A stretch of 34,716 nt of DNA from Actinobacteria bacterium 69-20 (GCA_001897425.1 MKSW01000006.1:50236-84951), one strand, 5' to 3'; shown: positions 26,458 through 34,426, numbered from the stretch's first letter. A program made the numbers and translations. Notes: generated by a model from the sequence alone, not told the origin.

Positions 26458-26527
26458 GATCGGCTCCTTCCAGCGGCGGTTAGTTGTCGTGTCAACAAAC
26501 ACGCTCCGTGCCGAGCATATTCCCGCC

Positions 26528-26540
26528 CATGACGTTGTTC
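26528..26540 (+). repeat. Dispersed motif copy 13 (CATGACGTTGTTC)
   Basis: Exact ATGACGNNGTTC match in the pirin / aldo-keto reductase divergent promoter region. Confidence 0.75.
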
Positions 26541-26704
26541 CAGTGTGCGCCCGTTCGTTCGCCATGGCTCGGCCCGCGGTGGGCCCTTCAGCAAGCCCCA
26601 CGGCCGACCCGCGACCGGCCCCAGCCACCGCCCGGATCGAGCCCTCAAGCGCACTGTCCGGGCACCGTGGCGCACCCGGGTCGCGACATGGTAAGCACGT
26701 CGTC

Positions 26705-27703
26705 ATGACGAACGGAATGGGCGGTCCACGGGATTACGTCATCCTCGGTCGCACAGCTACGCGGGTATCGCGGCTGTGCTGCGGCACCATGACGTTCGGC
26801 GCCGAGGCGGACGAGGACACCTCCGCGCAGATCTACGCCCGGGTGCGCGACGCCGGCATCAACTTCTTCGACACCGCCGACATGTACGGAACCGGCACGG
26901 CGGAGCGGATTCTCGGCCGGTTGATGGTCGGTGACCGCGATGATCTGGTGGTCGCGTCGAAGGCCTACTTCCCGATGGGCGAGGACGCCAATGCCGGCGG
27001 GCTCGCGCGGCGGCACCTCGTCCGGGCCGTCGAGGCGTCACTTTCCCGGCTCGGCACCGACCGGCTCGACCTCTACTACGTCCATCACTTCGACGACGTC
27101 ACCCCGATCGAGAGCGTGATGCGCACGCTGGACGACCTGCAGCGCGCGGGGAAGGTCGTCTACCTGGGCGTGTCCAACTGGGCCGCGTGGCAGATCGCGA
27201 CCGCGCTCGGCGTCAGCGCCCGCGAGCACCTCGCGAGATTCGATGTGGTGCAACCGATGTACAACCTGGTGCGGCGCCAGGCGGAGGTGGAGATCCTGCC
27301 GCTCGCCGTCGCCGAGGGCCTGGCGGTGGTGCCGTACAGCCCGCTCGGGGCCGGGCTGCTCACCGGCAAGTACGGGATCGACCGGCGACCACACACCGGG
27401 CGGCTGGTCGAGAACCAGAAGTACATGGACCGCTATAGCCTGCAGACGGATTACGACGTCGCCGACCGTTTCACCGCGGTCGCCGCCGAGATCGGCGTCG
27501 CGCCGGCCAGTCTCGCCGTCGCATGGGTGCTTGCGCACCCCGCTGTCACCGCGCCCATCATCGGTGCGCGCAACCTCGACCAGCTCGAGAGCTCCCTCGC
27601 CGCACTCGATATCGATATGACGACGGAGTTGCGTGCCCGGATCTCCGCCCTGTCGCCGACCCCGCACCCGGCCACCGACCGGACCGAGCAGCTTCGGGCC
27701 TGA
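26705..27703 (+). CDS. Aldo/keto reductase
   Basis: 332 aa (beta/alpha)8 barrel NADPH-dependent oxidoreductase. The catalytic set is present: FDTADMYGTGTAERILGR (Asp and Tyr), VVASKAYF (Lys) and DLYYVHHFDD (His). The cofactor end reads IIGARNLDQLESSLAAL. The N-terminus reads YVILGRTATRVSRLCCGTMTFG, so it belongs to the AKR group near YajO or the voltage-channel beta subunits. Chosen start ATG at 26705; the in-frame sequence upstream of it has the wrong composition. Start codon lies in a 10-bp palindrome CGTCATGACG. Substrate unknown. Confidence 0.92.
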   Translation: MTNGMGGPRDYVILGRTATRVSRLCCGTMTFGAEADEDTSAQIYARVRDAGINFFDTADMYGTGTAERILGRLMVGDRDDLVVASKAYFPMGEDANAGGLARRHLVRAVEASLSRLGTDRLDLYYVHHFDDVTPIESVMRTLDDLQRAGKVVYLGVSNWAAWQIATALGVSAREHLARFDVVQPMYNLVRRQAEVEILPLAVAEGLAVVPYSPLGAGLLTGKYGIDRRPHTGRLVENQKYMDRYSLQTDYDVADRFTAVAAEIGVAPASLAVAWVLAHPAVTAPIIGARNLDQLESSLAALDIDMTTELRARISALSPTPHPATDRTEQLRA

Positions 27704-27731
27704 GCCCGGCACGAGTAGGCTGATATCGGTT

Positions 27732-28364
27732 ATGAAACACATCATCTGGGACTGGAACGGCACGCTGTTCCACGACATCGACGCGGTGGTCGGCGCCACG
27801 AACGCGATCTTTCAGGATTACGGGGTGGAGGAGCTCACGCCGGACACGTTCCGCGCCACCTACACCCGACCCATCTGGGTGGCCTACGAGCACTTCCTGG
27901 GCAGACCGCTTCGCGACGGCGAGTGGCGGTATCTCGACGACGGCTACCACAAGCACTACCACGAACTGATGAAGGCGTGCGATCTCGACTCCACCGCACT
28001 GACGGCGCTCCAGACGTGGCGTGCGGACGGCGGAACGCAGTCGTTGCTCTCGATGTGGTGGCACGATCGGCTCGTTCCCACGGTGCACGGCTACGGCATC
28101 GACGACTACTTCAGCCGCGTCGACGGGCTGCGTGGCGAGGGCGGGGGACCGAAGGCCGGCCACATGGCGGCGCACCTCGCGGCGCTCGGGCTCGATCCGG
28201 CGGATGTCCTGGTGGTCGGCGACAGCGTCGACGATGCCGACGCCGCGTCTGCCCTGGGAGCCCGCGCGGTGGTCTACACCGGAGGCATGTCCTCACGAGA
28301 AGCGTTGGCAGCCACTGGGGTTCCCGTCGTCGACTCCCTCACCGACGCGCTCGACTACACCTGA
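27732..28364 (+). CDS. HAD-superfamily phosphatase
   Basis: 210 aa. Nucleophile motif IIWDWNGTLFHDID, with tryptophan replacing the usual phenylalanine or leucine at the second position, then a helical cap (VGATNAIFQDYGVEEL to YHELMKA), motif II near LLSMWW, motif III lysine in GGGPKAGHM, and motif IV VLVVGDSVDDADAASALGARAVV. These are the features of phosphoglycolate phosphatase-type HAD enzymes of actinobacteria. The substrate cannot be told. ATG at 27732, 28 bp behind the aldo/keto reductase, probably the same transcript. Confidence 0.85.
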   Translation: MKHIIWDWNGTLFHDIDAVVGATNAIFQDYGVEELTPDTFRATYTRPIWVAYEHFLGRPLRDGEWRYLDDGYHKHYHELMKACDLDSTALTALQTWRADGGTQSLLSMWWHDRLVPTVHGYGIDDYFSRVDGLRGEGGGPKAGHMAAHLAALGLDPADVLVVGDSVDDADAASALGARAVVYTGGMSSREALAATGVPVVDSLTDALDYT

Positions 28365-28514
28365 GTCGGCCTGAGACGGCTGCTGCGCCGGGTCGGATCT
28401 GCGCCAAGAGACACGCCCGGGAATGCGCGGCAGCCGCGCCTCGTAGAGTGACGCTGTGGCGGATCTTGGCAGCGGCGACGGGGCGGCGGAACGCGCGTCG
28501 GCGAAGGTTTCGAG

Positions 28515-28527
28515 TATGACGCTGTTC
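28515..28527 (+). repeat. Dispersed motif copy 14 (TATGACGCTGTTC)
   Basis: Exact copy, preceded by TTTCGAG as in copy 6. Its ATG (28516) is a possible start codon of the EamA gene, preceded by GAAGG eight bases earlier. Confidence 0.8.
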
Positions 28528-29496
28528 GGTGCGCGCACGTTCTGGCGACCGACATCCGGCCGGAGTTTCGGGCTGGTGGTGCTCGGTGCCGCGATGTGGG
28601 GCACCGATCCGCTCTTCCGTAGCGGGCTCACCACCGACATCCCGGCCTCGACGATTGTGCTGGTGGAACACCTGCTGCCGGTGGCGATCGTCCTGCCGCT
28701 GGTGGTGCGTGGCCTGCGCCGCGCGTGGCGCACGTTCGAGGCGCGAGACTGGCTCACGCTCGGTGTGCTGGGCGTCGGCTCGTCGGCGCTGGCGACGGTG
28801 CTCTTCACGATGTCGTTCGCGATCGCATTCGCGCACCACAGTGCGACCACACCGGTTCTGCTGCAACAGATCCAGCCGCTCATCGCGATCGCCGCCGCCT
28901 GGCTCTTGCTGCGCGAGCGGCCGCGATTGCTCTTCGTACCGTTCCTCGTCGCCGGGTTGGTCGGCGCCTATCTGGTGGCGTTCGCCCATCCGACCGAGAT
29001 CGGCGCGCTGGAATGGGAGTCCGCCCTCTTGGCCGTCGGAGCGGCGACCCTCTGGGGCCTCGGCACCGTGCTGGGACGCCGGCTGTCCGCGAAGGTCCCG
29101 TTCGGTGAGCTGACCGCCCTGCGGCTGGTGGTCGGGCTGGTCGCGGCCGCGGCCATGGCGATCTCCCGCAACGAGGTCTGGCCGCTCGCCCACCTCGACG
29201 CGAAGACGGTGCTCGCCCTCGTCGCGCTGGCGTTGGTGCCGGGGCTCTTCAGCCTGCTCGTCTACTACCGCGGCCTGCGCGGAACGCCCGCCTCCGCAGC
29301 CACTCTCGGCGAACTCGGGTTCCCGCTGACGGCGCTGATCATCGGGTTCGTCGCATTGCACGATTCGCTGTCGCTCACCCAGTGGGCCGGGGCCGCGCTG
29401 CTCACCGCCACGATCACGGTGATGGGGACGACCCGGCCGCAGGGGACTCCGACCGGCGTACAGGTGCCGGCGATGGTACCGGCATCGGCACCCTGA
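28516..29496 (+). CDS. EamA/DMT-family transporter
   Basis: 326 aa with ten hydrophobic segments, in two halves of five, the layout of the drug/metabolite transporter superfamily. Segments seen include FGLVVLGAAMWGTDPLF, TIVLVEHLLPVAIVLPLVV, LGVLGVGSSALATVLF, QIQPLIAIAAAWLLL, and in the second half ALLAVGAATLWGLGTVLGRR and LGFPLTALIIGFVALHDSLSLTQWAGAALL. Exporter of small metabolites by family, substrate unknown. The start is debatable: the ATG at 28516 has an acceptable ribosome site but lies in a motif copy; GTG at 28456 would add 20 residues. No partner gene suggests the cargo. Confidence 0.85.
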   Translation: MTLFGARTFWRPTSGRSFGLVVLGAAMWGTDPLFRSGLTTDIPASTIVLVEHLLPVAIVLPLVVRGLRRAWRTFEARDWLTLGVLGVGSSALATVLFTMSFAIAFAHHSATTPVLLQQIQPLIAIAAAWLLLRERPRLLFVPFLVAGLVGAYLVAFAHPTEIGALEWESALLAVGAATLWGLGTVLGRRLSAKVPFGELTALRLVVGLVAAAAMAISRNEVWPLAHLDAKTVLALVALALVPGLFSLLVYYRGLRGTPASAATLGELGFPLTALIIGFVALHDSLSLTQWAGAALLTATITVMGTTRPQGTPTGVQVPAMVPASAP

Positions 29497-29558
29497 CGAC
29501 CCCGGCATACCTGAGCTTCTGGGCTCCTGGGTTCCTCGGGCTCGTTGGGCTCGTTGGG

Positions 29559-30680
29559 CTACGCGGTCGGAACGGCCGGAACCAGCAGCCCGCCGTTGGT
29601 CCACTCGGACCACGGCATATTCCACCAGCCCCACCCGTCCCAGGACGGCTGCATCGTCCCGGTCTTGTTCGCACCCGGGTACTCCACCACGTCGCCCGGG
29701 ATGGAGAAGTTGTAGAACCACTCGGCATCCCCGACGTCGAGATTCGTGCACCCGTGAGACGTGTTGCGGCTTCCGATATTTCCGGTGTTCCAGCTCGCCG
29801 CGTGGATGAACTCGCCCGAGTTCGTGATGCGCACCGACCACGGCACCATCACGTCGTACGGGTGCGGGTCGCCCGGTTCGGTCTTCATCTCGACGGTGCC
29901 GTCGGGCAGCGGCTTGTGGGTCTTCGGGTCGACCGAGCCCTTCTCCATCACGACCTTCACGCCATCATAGGTGGGCGTCGAGGCCGAGCCCAGCGACACC
30001 GGGAGGTTCTTCACCACCTGGCCGTCGCTGGTCACCGTCATCATGTGTTGCGCGTTGTTCACCTGAGAGATGTGCGCGGCGCCGATGTTGAAGGTCAACG
30101 TGAGACTGTCGTCGTAGACGAGCCCGTCACCGGCGGACAAGCCCTGAACCGGCATGTTGACGGCGATCTGGGAATGCGCCGGCCAGTACTTCTGCTCGCG
30201 GTAGAGCGCCTCCAGCTGGTAGCCCGGCACGGTCGGCTTCTGCCAGAACCACGCCCCGGTCGCCGGCTGCCCGTTCACCGTGACGGTGGTCGCCTTCTCG
30301 AACGCCGCGGCATCGGTGGGCGCGGCCGAGAACAGCACCACCACCGCCATGCCCACCCCGTAGGTCGATCCGTCGGCCTCGAACGTACTGACGTGCACGG
30401 GCTGCGCCGGCGCGGTACTGGTAGACGGCGACGACGATACGATCGTCGATGACGCTGTTCCGGTCTGCGCACCCGACGTGTCGGCCGAGCCGCTGGTGCT
30501 ACTCGATGCGGCGCCGGGCGTCGATCCGTCGGAGGTGCCGGTGTTGTTCTGTGCGGCGGGGGTGACGGTCGTCGTGACCACCGCCGTGCCGCCCGCGGAG
30601 CACGCCGTCGCTGCAAGCGTGGCGAGGACGGTGGCGGCGACGAGGCCGATCCTTCGAGACGTTCGCCGATGGGGTCGCAT
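29559..30680 (-). CDS. Lipoprotein L,D-transpeptidase
   Basis: 373 aa. Lipobox LAATAC (Cys27) after a short basic n-region, Ser/Thr-rich linker to ~95, then an Ig-like domain (VHVSTFEADGSTYGVGMAVVVLFSA) and the YkuD catalytic domain with IHAASWNTGNIGSRNTSHGCTNL; the cysteine in SHGCTNL is catalytic. Builds 3-3 peptidoglycan cross-links at the outer face of the membrane. Architecture is that of the mycobacterial LdtMt2/LdtMt5 group; C-terminal domain is present (WDGWGWWNMPWSEW). ATG at 30680 chosen since it starts the basic part of the signal peptide. Its linker encodes a copy of the dispersed motif on the opposite strand (30448-30460). Confidence 0.92.
   Translation of the reverse strand: MRPHRRTSRRIGLVAATVLATLAATACSAGGTAVVTTTVTPAAQNNTGTSDGSTPGAASSSTSGSADTSGAQTGTASSTIVSSSPSTSTAPAQPVHVSTFEADGSTYGVGMAVVVLFSAAPTDAAAFEKATTVTVNGQPATGAWFWQKPTVPGYQLEALYREQKYWPAHSQIAVNMPVQGLSAGDGLVYDDSLTLTFNIGAAHISQVNNAQHMMTVTSDGQVVKNLPVSLGSASTPTYDGVKVVMEKGSVDPKTHKPLPDGTVEMKTEPGDPHPYDVMVPWSVRITNSGEFIHAASWNTGNIGSRNTSHGCTNLDVGDAEWFYNFSIPGDVVEYPGANKTGTMQPSWDGWGWWNMPWSEWTNGGLLVPAVPTA
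30448..30460 (+). repeat. Dispersed motif copy 16 (GATGACGCTGTTC), in the Ldt linker
   Basis: Exact ATGACGNNGTTC match in the low-complexity linker of the L,D-transpeptidase gene, where sequence is free to drift. Confidence 0.7.
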
Positions 30681-30862
30681 GCGGACATGTCTATCGAAGG
30701 CGCCTAGGTGATTCACCGGGTCATGTTGCCGTGTCAGTTTGTCAGAAACATGAGAACGCCATGTGAACCCGCCTCGGCTCGGTGTGTTGTTCGCCCCATG
30801 ACGACCCTGCCGTGTCGCGGGCGAGGCGATTCGCCGGGCCGGGAGTGGGTCGCCGCGCCGAT

Positions 30863-31684
30863 ATGCTGGCCTTCGTGACGACGCATGCCCGCACGGCAGG
30901 AATCGAGCGCCGCGCGCTGATCCGCCGGCCTTCGCCGCGCCTGGACGCCGGCCTCGTGACGCACCAGGAGAGGGTGCCGGTCGATGTGGACGCGGCGCTC
31001 GACCAGTGGCACGGTTACGTCTCCGCGCTCACCGAAACCGGTTGGACCACCGTTAATGTCGACCCTGCCGACGAGTGCGCCGACTCGGTCTTCGTCGAGG
31101 ACACGGTCGTGATGATCGACGAGATCGCCGTGCTCACCCGGCCGGGAGCCGCGACGCGTCGCGACGAGACTGCCGGCACTGAAAAGGCGGTGCGCGACCT
31201 CGGCTATGACGTGCTGGCGATGACCGGACCGGGCACATTGGACGGTGGCGACGTGCTGAAGGTCGGCGACGTCGTCTACGTCGGCCGCGGCGGCCGGACC
31301 GATGCGGCCGGTCTCGCCGAGTTCCGCCGGCTCGTTGAACCGCTCGGCAAGCGCGTGATCGGCGTGCCGGTGACGAAGGTGTTGCACCTGAAGTCGGCCG
31401 TCACGGCCTTGCCCGATTCCACGATCATCGGCTGCCCTTCGCTCGTCGACGATCCGTCCTTCTTCCCGCACTTTCGACCAGTGCCGGAGGAAACCGGTTC
31501 GCACGTCGTGGATCTCGGTGACGGCCGGCTGCTCATGGCCGCCTCCGCGCCACGCAGTGCGGACCTGCTTGCCGACCTCGGCTACACGCCGGTGCCCGTC
31601 GACATCTCCGAGTTCGAGAAGCTGGAAGGGTGCGTCACCTGTCTGTCGGTGCGGCTTCGGCACCGCCCGCGCAGCGGCGAATAG
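30863..31684 (+). CDS. Dimethylarginine dimethylaminohydrolase-like protein
   Basis: 273 aa, pentein-fold amidinotransferase/hydrolase. Family features: ADECADSVFVEDTVVMIDEIAVLTRPG, TLDGGDVLKVGDVVYVGRGGRTDAAG, catalytic His in VTKVLHLKSAVT, and the catalytic Cys near the end in EKLEGCVTCLSVR. By family it hydrolyses dimethylarginine or a related guanidino compound to citrulline or its analogue. ATG at 30863 chosen; GTG at 30875 is an alternative. The stop is made by motif copy 15 (GGCGAATAG), so the last residues may have been rewritten by the repeat. Confidence 0.87.
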   Translation: MLAFVTTHARTAGIERRALIRRPSPRLDAGLVTHQERVPVDVDAALDQWHGYVSALTETGWTTVNVDPADECADSVFVEDTVVMIDEIAVLTRPGAATRRDETAGTEKAVRDLGYDVLAMTGPGTLDGGDVLKVGDVVYVGRGGRTDAAGLAEFRRLVEPLGKRVIGVPVTKVLHLKSAVTALPDSTIIGCPSLVDDPSFFPHFRPVPEETGSHVVDLGDGRLLMAASAPRSADLLADLGYTPVPVDISEFEKLEGCVTCLSVRLRHRPRSGE

Positions 31685-31691
31685 CGTCATA
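31679..31691 (-). repeat. Dispersed motif copy 15 (TATGACGCTATTC)
   Basis: One mismatch to TATGACGNNGTTC. It contains the stop codon of the DDAH-like gene. The flanking text agrees with copy 12. Confidence 0.7.
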
Positions 31692-32016
31692 CCCGGTCGC
31701 CGGTGCCCCGTGGCGCGGTCGCGACGGCGGGGCAGCGCGCGGCAGGTGGCATCGCCTCCCGTCCGGCGCTGGGCACTGCTCATGCCTACCGAACATTACC
31801 TGCCGGCGGTGCTTGCAGTGTCCACAACTCGTGCTCGGTCGGGCTGCGGGAGCGTTCCCCCGAAAACGCTCCGCTGCAGGTCAGCGTGGGTGTCACGAGG
31901 CCGCCGCCGAGGGGGTCTTCGCGCGCGGGTCCGATTTCTGCACACGGCGCGGAACGTGCCCGGCGGGGAGCCAGTAAATGTAACCAAATGTAACGGAGGT
32001 GCGTTACATTTGGGGC
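31692..32016. other. 325-bp spacer with a strong stem-loop
   Basis: No gene seen. Contains an 8-bp perfect stem GGAGCGTT / AACGCTCC (31849-31856 and 31865-31872, 8-nt loop) without a following T-run, and, at its right end, the palindrome 31984-32013. Confidence 0.5.
31984..32013. promoter_or_regulatory. 11-bp perfect palindrome at the start of the AlbA_2 remnant
   Basis: CCAAATGTAAC, 8-nt spacer GGAGGTGC, GTTACATTTGG. A further half site AAATGTAAC lies directly upstream. It ends three bases before the GTG at 32017. Looks like an operator, or a stem-loop holding a Shine-Dalgarno in its loop. Confidence 0.65.
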
Positions 32017-32241
32017 GTGGCGACTGCAACCGAGGTTCCCCAGGTGCTGCTGGCCCGGCTGCGGCGGGCTGGCGGGGACACCGACAACATCGAGCTGAAG
32101 TCAGCGGCGGGTGGTCTGTCCACATCGCTCACGAGCAGCCTGTGCGCGTTGTCGAACCTTCCGGGCGGTGGATAGGTTGTGCTCGGTTTCGATGAAAAGG
32201 CCGGATTCGCCCCCGTTGTCAGCGCGACGCAGTCACACTAA
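32017..32241 (+). pseudogene. AlbA_2 (schlafen-type) ATP-binding protein gene, truncated remnant
   Basis: From a GTG, 52 residues read VPQVLLARLRRAGGDTDNIELKSAAGGL, then STSLTSSLCALSNLPGGG, the N-terminal part of the AlbA_2/AAA_4 'ATP-binding protein' family (normally ~450-550 aa). TAG at 32173-32175 then interrupts, where intact relatives have a Thr or Ile codon; the same frame continues as VVLGFDEKAGFAPVVSATQSH and stops at TAA 32239-32241. Family sequence is recognisable up to PVV, so a real gene ran through here before. The rest is missing, replaced by the 3' end of the small gene on the other strand. A palindrome at 31984-32013 is its likely operator. Confidence 0.75.
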
Positions 32242-32479
32242 GCAGGTCTGAGAATAGCGAGTCGTCGGAGATGCGGAAGTAGTGGCCATGCGTCTTCATG
32301 ATCGTGTCGATGCTGTCAGCGGCCACGAGAACGATCTCAAGATTCTCGTCGCCACTGTGCGCTGCCTCTGCAGCTTCGTAAGCGGCGGTTGCCTTCGTCG
32401 TATCCCGGAACTGTTCCTGACTGAGTAGACGCCCCTCGCTGTGGCTGAAAACCAAGAGGACATGCACTGTCTTTGCCAC
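32219..32479 (-). CDS. Small protein downstream of the RelA/SpoT-domain gene, unknown
   Basis: 86 aa, not recognised. Sequence is MAKTVHVLLVFSHSEGR, then LLSQEQFRDTTKATAAYEAAEAAH and a C-terminus ISDDSLFSDLLSVTASR. Predicted alpha/beta character, no membrane segment. GTG start at 32479, 19 bp after the RelA-domain gene, so in the same transcript. Small genes directly beside single-domain (p)ppGpp synthetase toxins often encode the antitoxin, which makes that role possible here (inference). Its 3' end overlaps the AlbA_2 remnant. Confidence 0.6.
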   Translation of the reverse strand: MAKTVHVLLVFSHSEGRLLSQEQFRDTTKATAAYEAAEAAHSGDENLEIVLVAADSIDTIMKTHGHYFRISDDSLFSDLLSVTASR

Positions 32480-32498
32480 TCCATCACCTTTTCGTCTG

Positions 32499-33227
32499 CT
32501 ACCGCCGATAGTAACCAGCCCGGACGACCGCGCCACGGGCAGCGCTGAACCGGTCCAACATTGCGGGGGTGATCCGACCACCATACTCGCCAGCGTGGAT
32601 CACGTCACCCGCAGCCACGAAGTACTCCATCATGTCGGCAGGTCCCGAGCCGTCCTTGAGTGTTAACTCGTGCCGTGAGTCTGCGGCTTCCACGGCGTCG
32701 GCCCACTGTTGCTGACCTTGCGTTCGCAGCTGCACCTCGATGCGACGGCCGTCCCGCTCCACGATGATGTGCAGCGCGCGGTAGCCTGACGCGTTCGGGT
32801 TCGTGACATAGTCGCGAGTCCGTATAACGCTTGCAGCCCAGGTTTTCTCAAGATGCTCGCGAACGCGCTGGAGGTCGGCGGGCGACTCGAATACGACCCG
32901 ACAGCCGCCGATGTCTTCGAGCCGCGACAGCTTGCTATTACCCATCCGTGCGAGCTTGCGGATGATCCGTGGCCTGCGCTTCAGACGTTGTGTCACGACA
33001 CCTGTGACGTGTTCGGCACGCACAAATGCGGAAAGCCCAATTCGAACCTTGAGCAGCGGAAGCTCGTGTGCTCGTCGGAATGCATTCAGGACCGCTACGG
33101 CCTCAAGCTCGGCGATCTCCGGCATGGGCTTCTGCAGCGGTGCGCTGTGCCAGTAGTCGACCAGAGCCCATCCGCACTTGTCGATGTAGCTGCGCGAAGG
33201 TAGACCGTCGTTCGGCAAATTGATCAC
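32499..33227 (-). CDS. RelA/SpoT-domain (p)ppGpp synthetase-like protein
   Basis: 242 aa, synthetase domain only; no HD hydrolase, TGS or ACT domain. Family landmarks: RIIRKLARMGNSKLSRLEDIGGCRVVF (Asp and Arg), YVTNPNASGYRALHIIVERDGRRIEVQLRT (the G-loop Tyr and catalytic Glu) and QQWADAVEAAD. It would make (p)ppGpp or a related alarmone, or modify tRNA, as toxic small alarmone synthetases do (family knowledge). The GTG start overlaps the stop of the truncated AbiEii gene by four bases (GTGA), so it is translationally coupled to the AbiE genes. A small unknown gene follows. Suggests a toxin or abortive-infection effector. Confidence 0.85.
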   Translation of the reverse strand: MINLPNDGLPSRSYIDKCGWALVDYWHSAPLQKPMPEIAELEAVAVLNAFRRAHELPLLKVRIGLSAFVRAEHVTGVVTQRLKRRPRIIRKLARMGNSKLSRLEDIGGCRVVFESPADLQRVREHLEKTWAASVIRTRDYVTNPNASGYRALHIIVERDGRRIEVQLRTQGQQQWADAVEAADSRHELTLKDGSGPADMMEYFVAAGDVIHAGEYGGRITPAMLDRFSAARGAVVRAGYYRR

Positions 33228-33550
33228 GACGCCTCCCCTTCGTCGCCGAGGTTCTCGACGGCGAAGGCGAATCCGTCGCCTTCCGCTCCGTCGAGCGCTT
33301 GCAGGACCGACAGCGCGAGCTCCTCGCCGGGTGCGGCGAAATCGAGGTCGGTCGAGAACCGACCGGCGTTGCCGGCACGGAACTTTCGCAGCGCGGTGCC
33401 GTCTTTGAATACGAGCCCTTGATCGAAGAGCCCCGCTTCGTGCAGGTGGTGGAGCGCGTGGTCCTGCGCGATGTCGAGCAGTGCGGCATCGCGGCCGCCC
33501 TTTGCGCCTTGGTAGTGGCGGACCAGGTGACCTTCGGTGACGCGGGTCAT
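33224..33550 (-). CDS. AbiEii-type nucleotidyltransferase toxin, truncated to its N-terminal part
   Basis: 108 aa. Reads MTRVTEGHLVRHYQGAKGG, then AALLDIAQDHALHHLHEAGLF and the nucleotidyltransferase motif FKDGTALRKF ending in FSTDLDF, the first catalytic motif of AbiEii (type IV toxin). The family is normally about 250-300 aa; here the frame stops after NLGDEGEAS, so later catalytic and helical parts are missing. No remnant of them is found, because the RelA-domain gene begins four bases before the stop. It starts within the AbiEi stop (ATGA overlap). Either a truncated toxin or a retained N-domain serving the RelA-like protein. Confidence 0.82.
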   Translation of the reverse strand: MTRVTEGHLVRHYQGAKGGRDAALLDIAQDHALHHLHEAGLFDQGLVFKDGTALRKFRAGNAGRFSTDLDFAAPGEELALSVLQALDGAEGDGFAFAVENLGDEGEAS

Positions 33551-34371
33551 GATCCGCCCCCGAGGCCGAGGTACGGAGCCAAGAGTGTGTCGTTGACCTT
33601 GGTCAGTGTGTCGAAACGGCCACCTGACTGACGAGGGCCGAACCATGCCGTCATGCGGAAAGGCGGGAATTGATCCATGAGCCACTTTGCTCCGTCTGTA
33701 TTGCCGAGCACGAGTAACAGATACGCCGCACGCTGCCGCACAGCCGCGGGGGCGTGGGCAAGCAACCGCCCTACTCGCCTCTCGTTGAACCTTTCTCCCT
33801 GCTTATCCGTCGACGCTTCAAGCCATTGGGCGAGGCCGGCGACATCCCTGTAGCCTGACGGCCGGGTGGCGATGCCGACCAAGAGACCGTTGAGGTTCCA
33901 TGACCGAAGCCCGGCGACATGGGCGATTTCTTCGTCCGGAATGCCGACTCGGACGTAGCGCCAGTCACCGGTCAACGCCTTCGGGAACGCCTCGTCCTCG
34001 GGGAGCGCAACGACCTCCTGCCCGGGGATGCGCTGGGCGAGGTCGAGGACGGACGCGGCCGACTCCATCGCGAGCACGCCGCCCCAATCCGGATCGACGG
34101 CGCGCTGGGCACGAAACTCGATGAACCGGTCGCCGGAACCGTGCGCCCCGCCGCGAGCACCAGGGAGGAACTCCCAGGCGTTGCGGGTGCGCAGCTTGCC
34201 GAGCCAGCCGTCGCGCTGGAGCTCGTAGGCTAAGCGGCGGGGGTCGCCGCTCATTCCAAGTTGGCGCATGACAGTAGCGAGTCGCTCGACGGTGACGACC
34301 ATGTCGCCCTCGAGTTCGAGCTGTTCGACGACCGGTGAGACCGACCGGGTGATGACACGAGCCACTGTCAC
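33547..34371 (-). CDS. AbiEi-type antitoxin (winged helix)
   Basis: 274 aa. An N-terminal winged-helix-like part (VVTVERLATVMRQLGMSGDPRRLAYELQRDGWLGKLRTRN) is followed by the AbiEi C-terminal domain, DWGGVLAMESAASVLDLAQRIPGQEVVALPEDEAFPKAL, then YVRVGIPDEEIAHVAGLRSWNLNGLLVGIATRPSGY. This matches the antitoxin of type IV AbiE systems, which represses its own operon and counters AbiEii. GTG at 34371 with AAAGGGGG four bases upstream (GTG at 34365 is possible). First gene of the AbiEi-AbiEii-RelA-small gene operon. Direct repeats upstream may be its operator. Confidence 0.85.
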   Translation of the reverse strand: MTVARVITRSVSPVVEQLELEGDMVVTVERLATVMRQLGMSGDPRRLAYELQRDGWLGKLRTRNAWEFLPGARGGAHGSGDRFIEFRAQRAVDPDWGGVLAMESAASVLDLAQRIPGQEVVALPEDEAFPKALTGDWRYVRVGIPDEEIAHVAGLRSWNLNGLLVGIATRPSGYRDVAGLAQWLEASTDKQGERFNERRVGRLLAHAPAAVRQRAAYLLLVLGNTDGAKWLMDQFPPFRMTAWFGPRQSGGRFDTLTKVNDTLLAPYLGLGGGS

Positions 34372-34388
34372 TTGCCCCCTTTGTTTGG

Positions 34389-34426
34389 TTGATAGTAACG
34401 AAGAGCGGGTGCGATTGACAGTAATC
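34389..34426. promoter_or_regulatory. Direct repeats upstream of abiEi (candidate operator)
   Basis: TTGATAGTAACG at 34389-34400 and TTGACAGTAATC at 34415-34426 (9 of 12 identical, 26 bp apart), in the promoter region of the AbiEi gene. AbiEi proteins bind repeats before their own operon. The sequence GATAGTAAC recurs once at about 32509, at the 3' end of the RelA-domain gene just upstream of the last gene. Confidence 0.5.
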
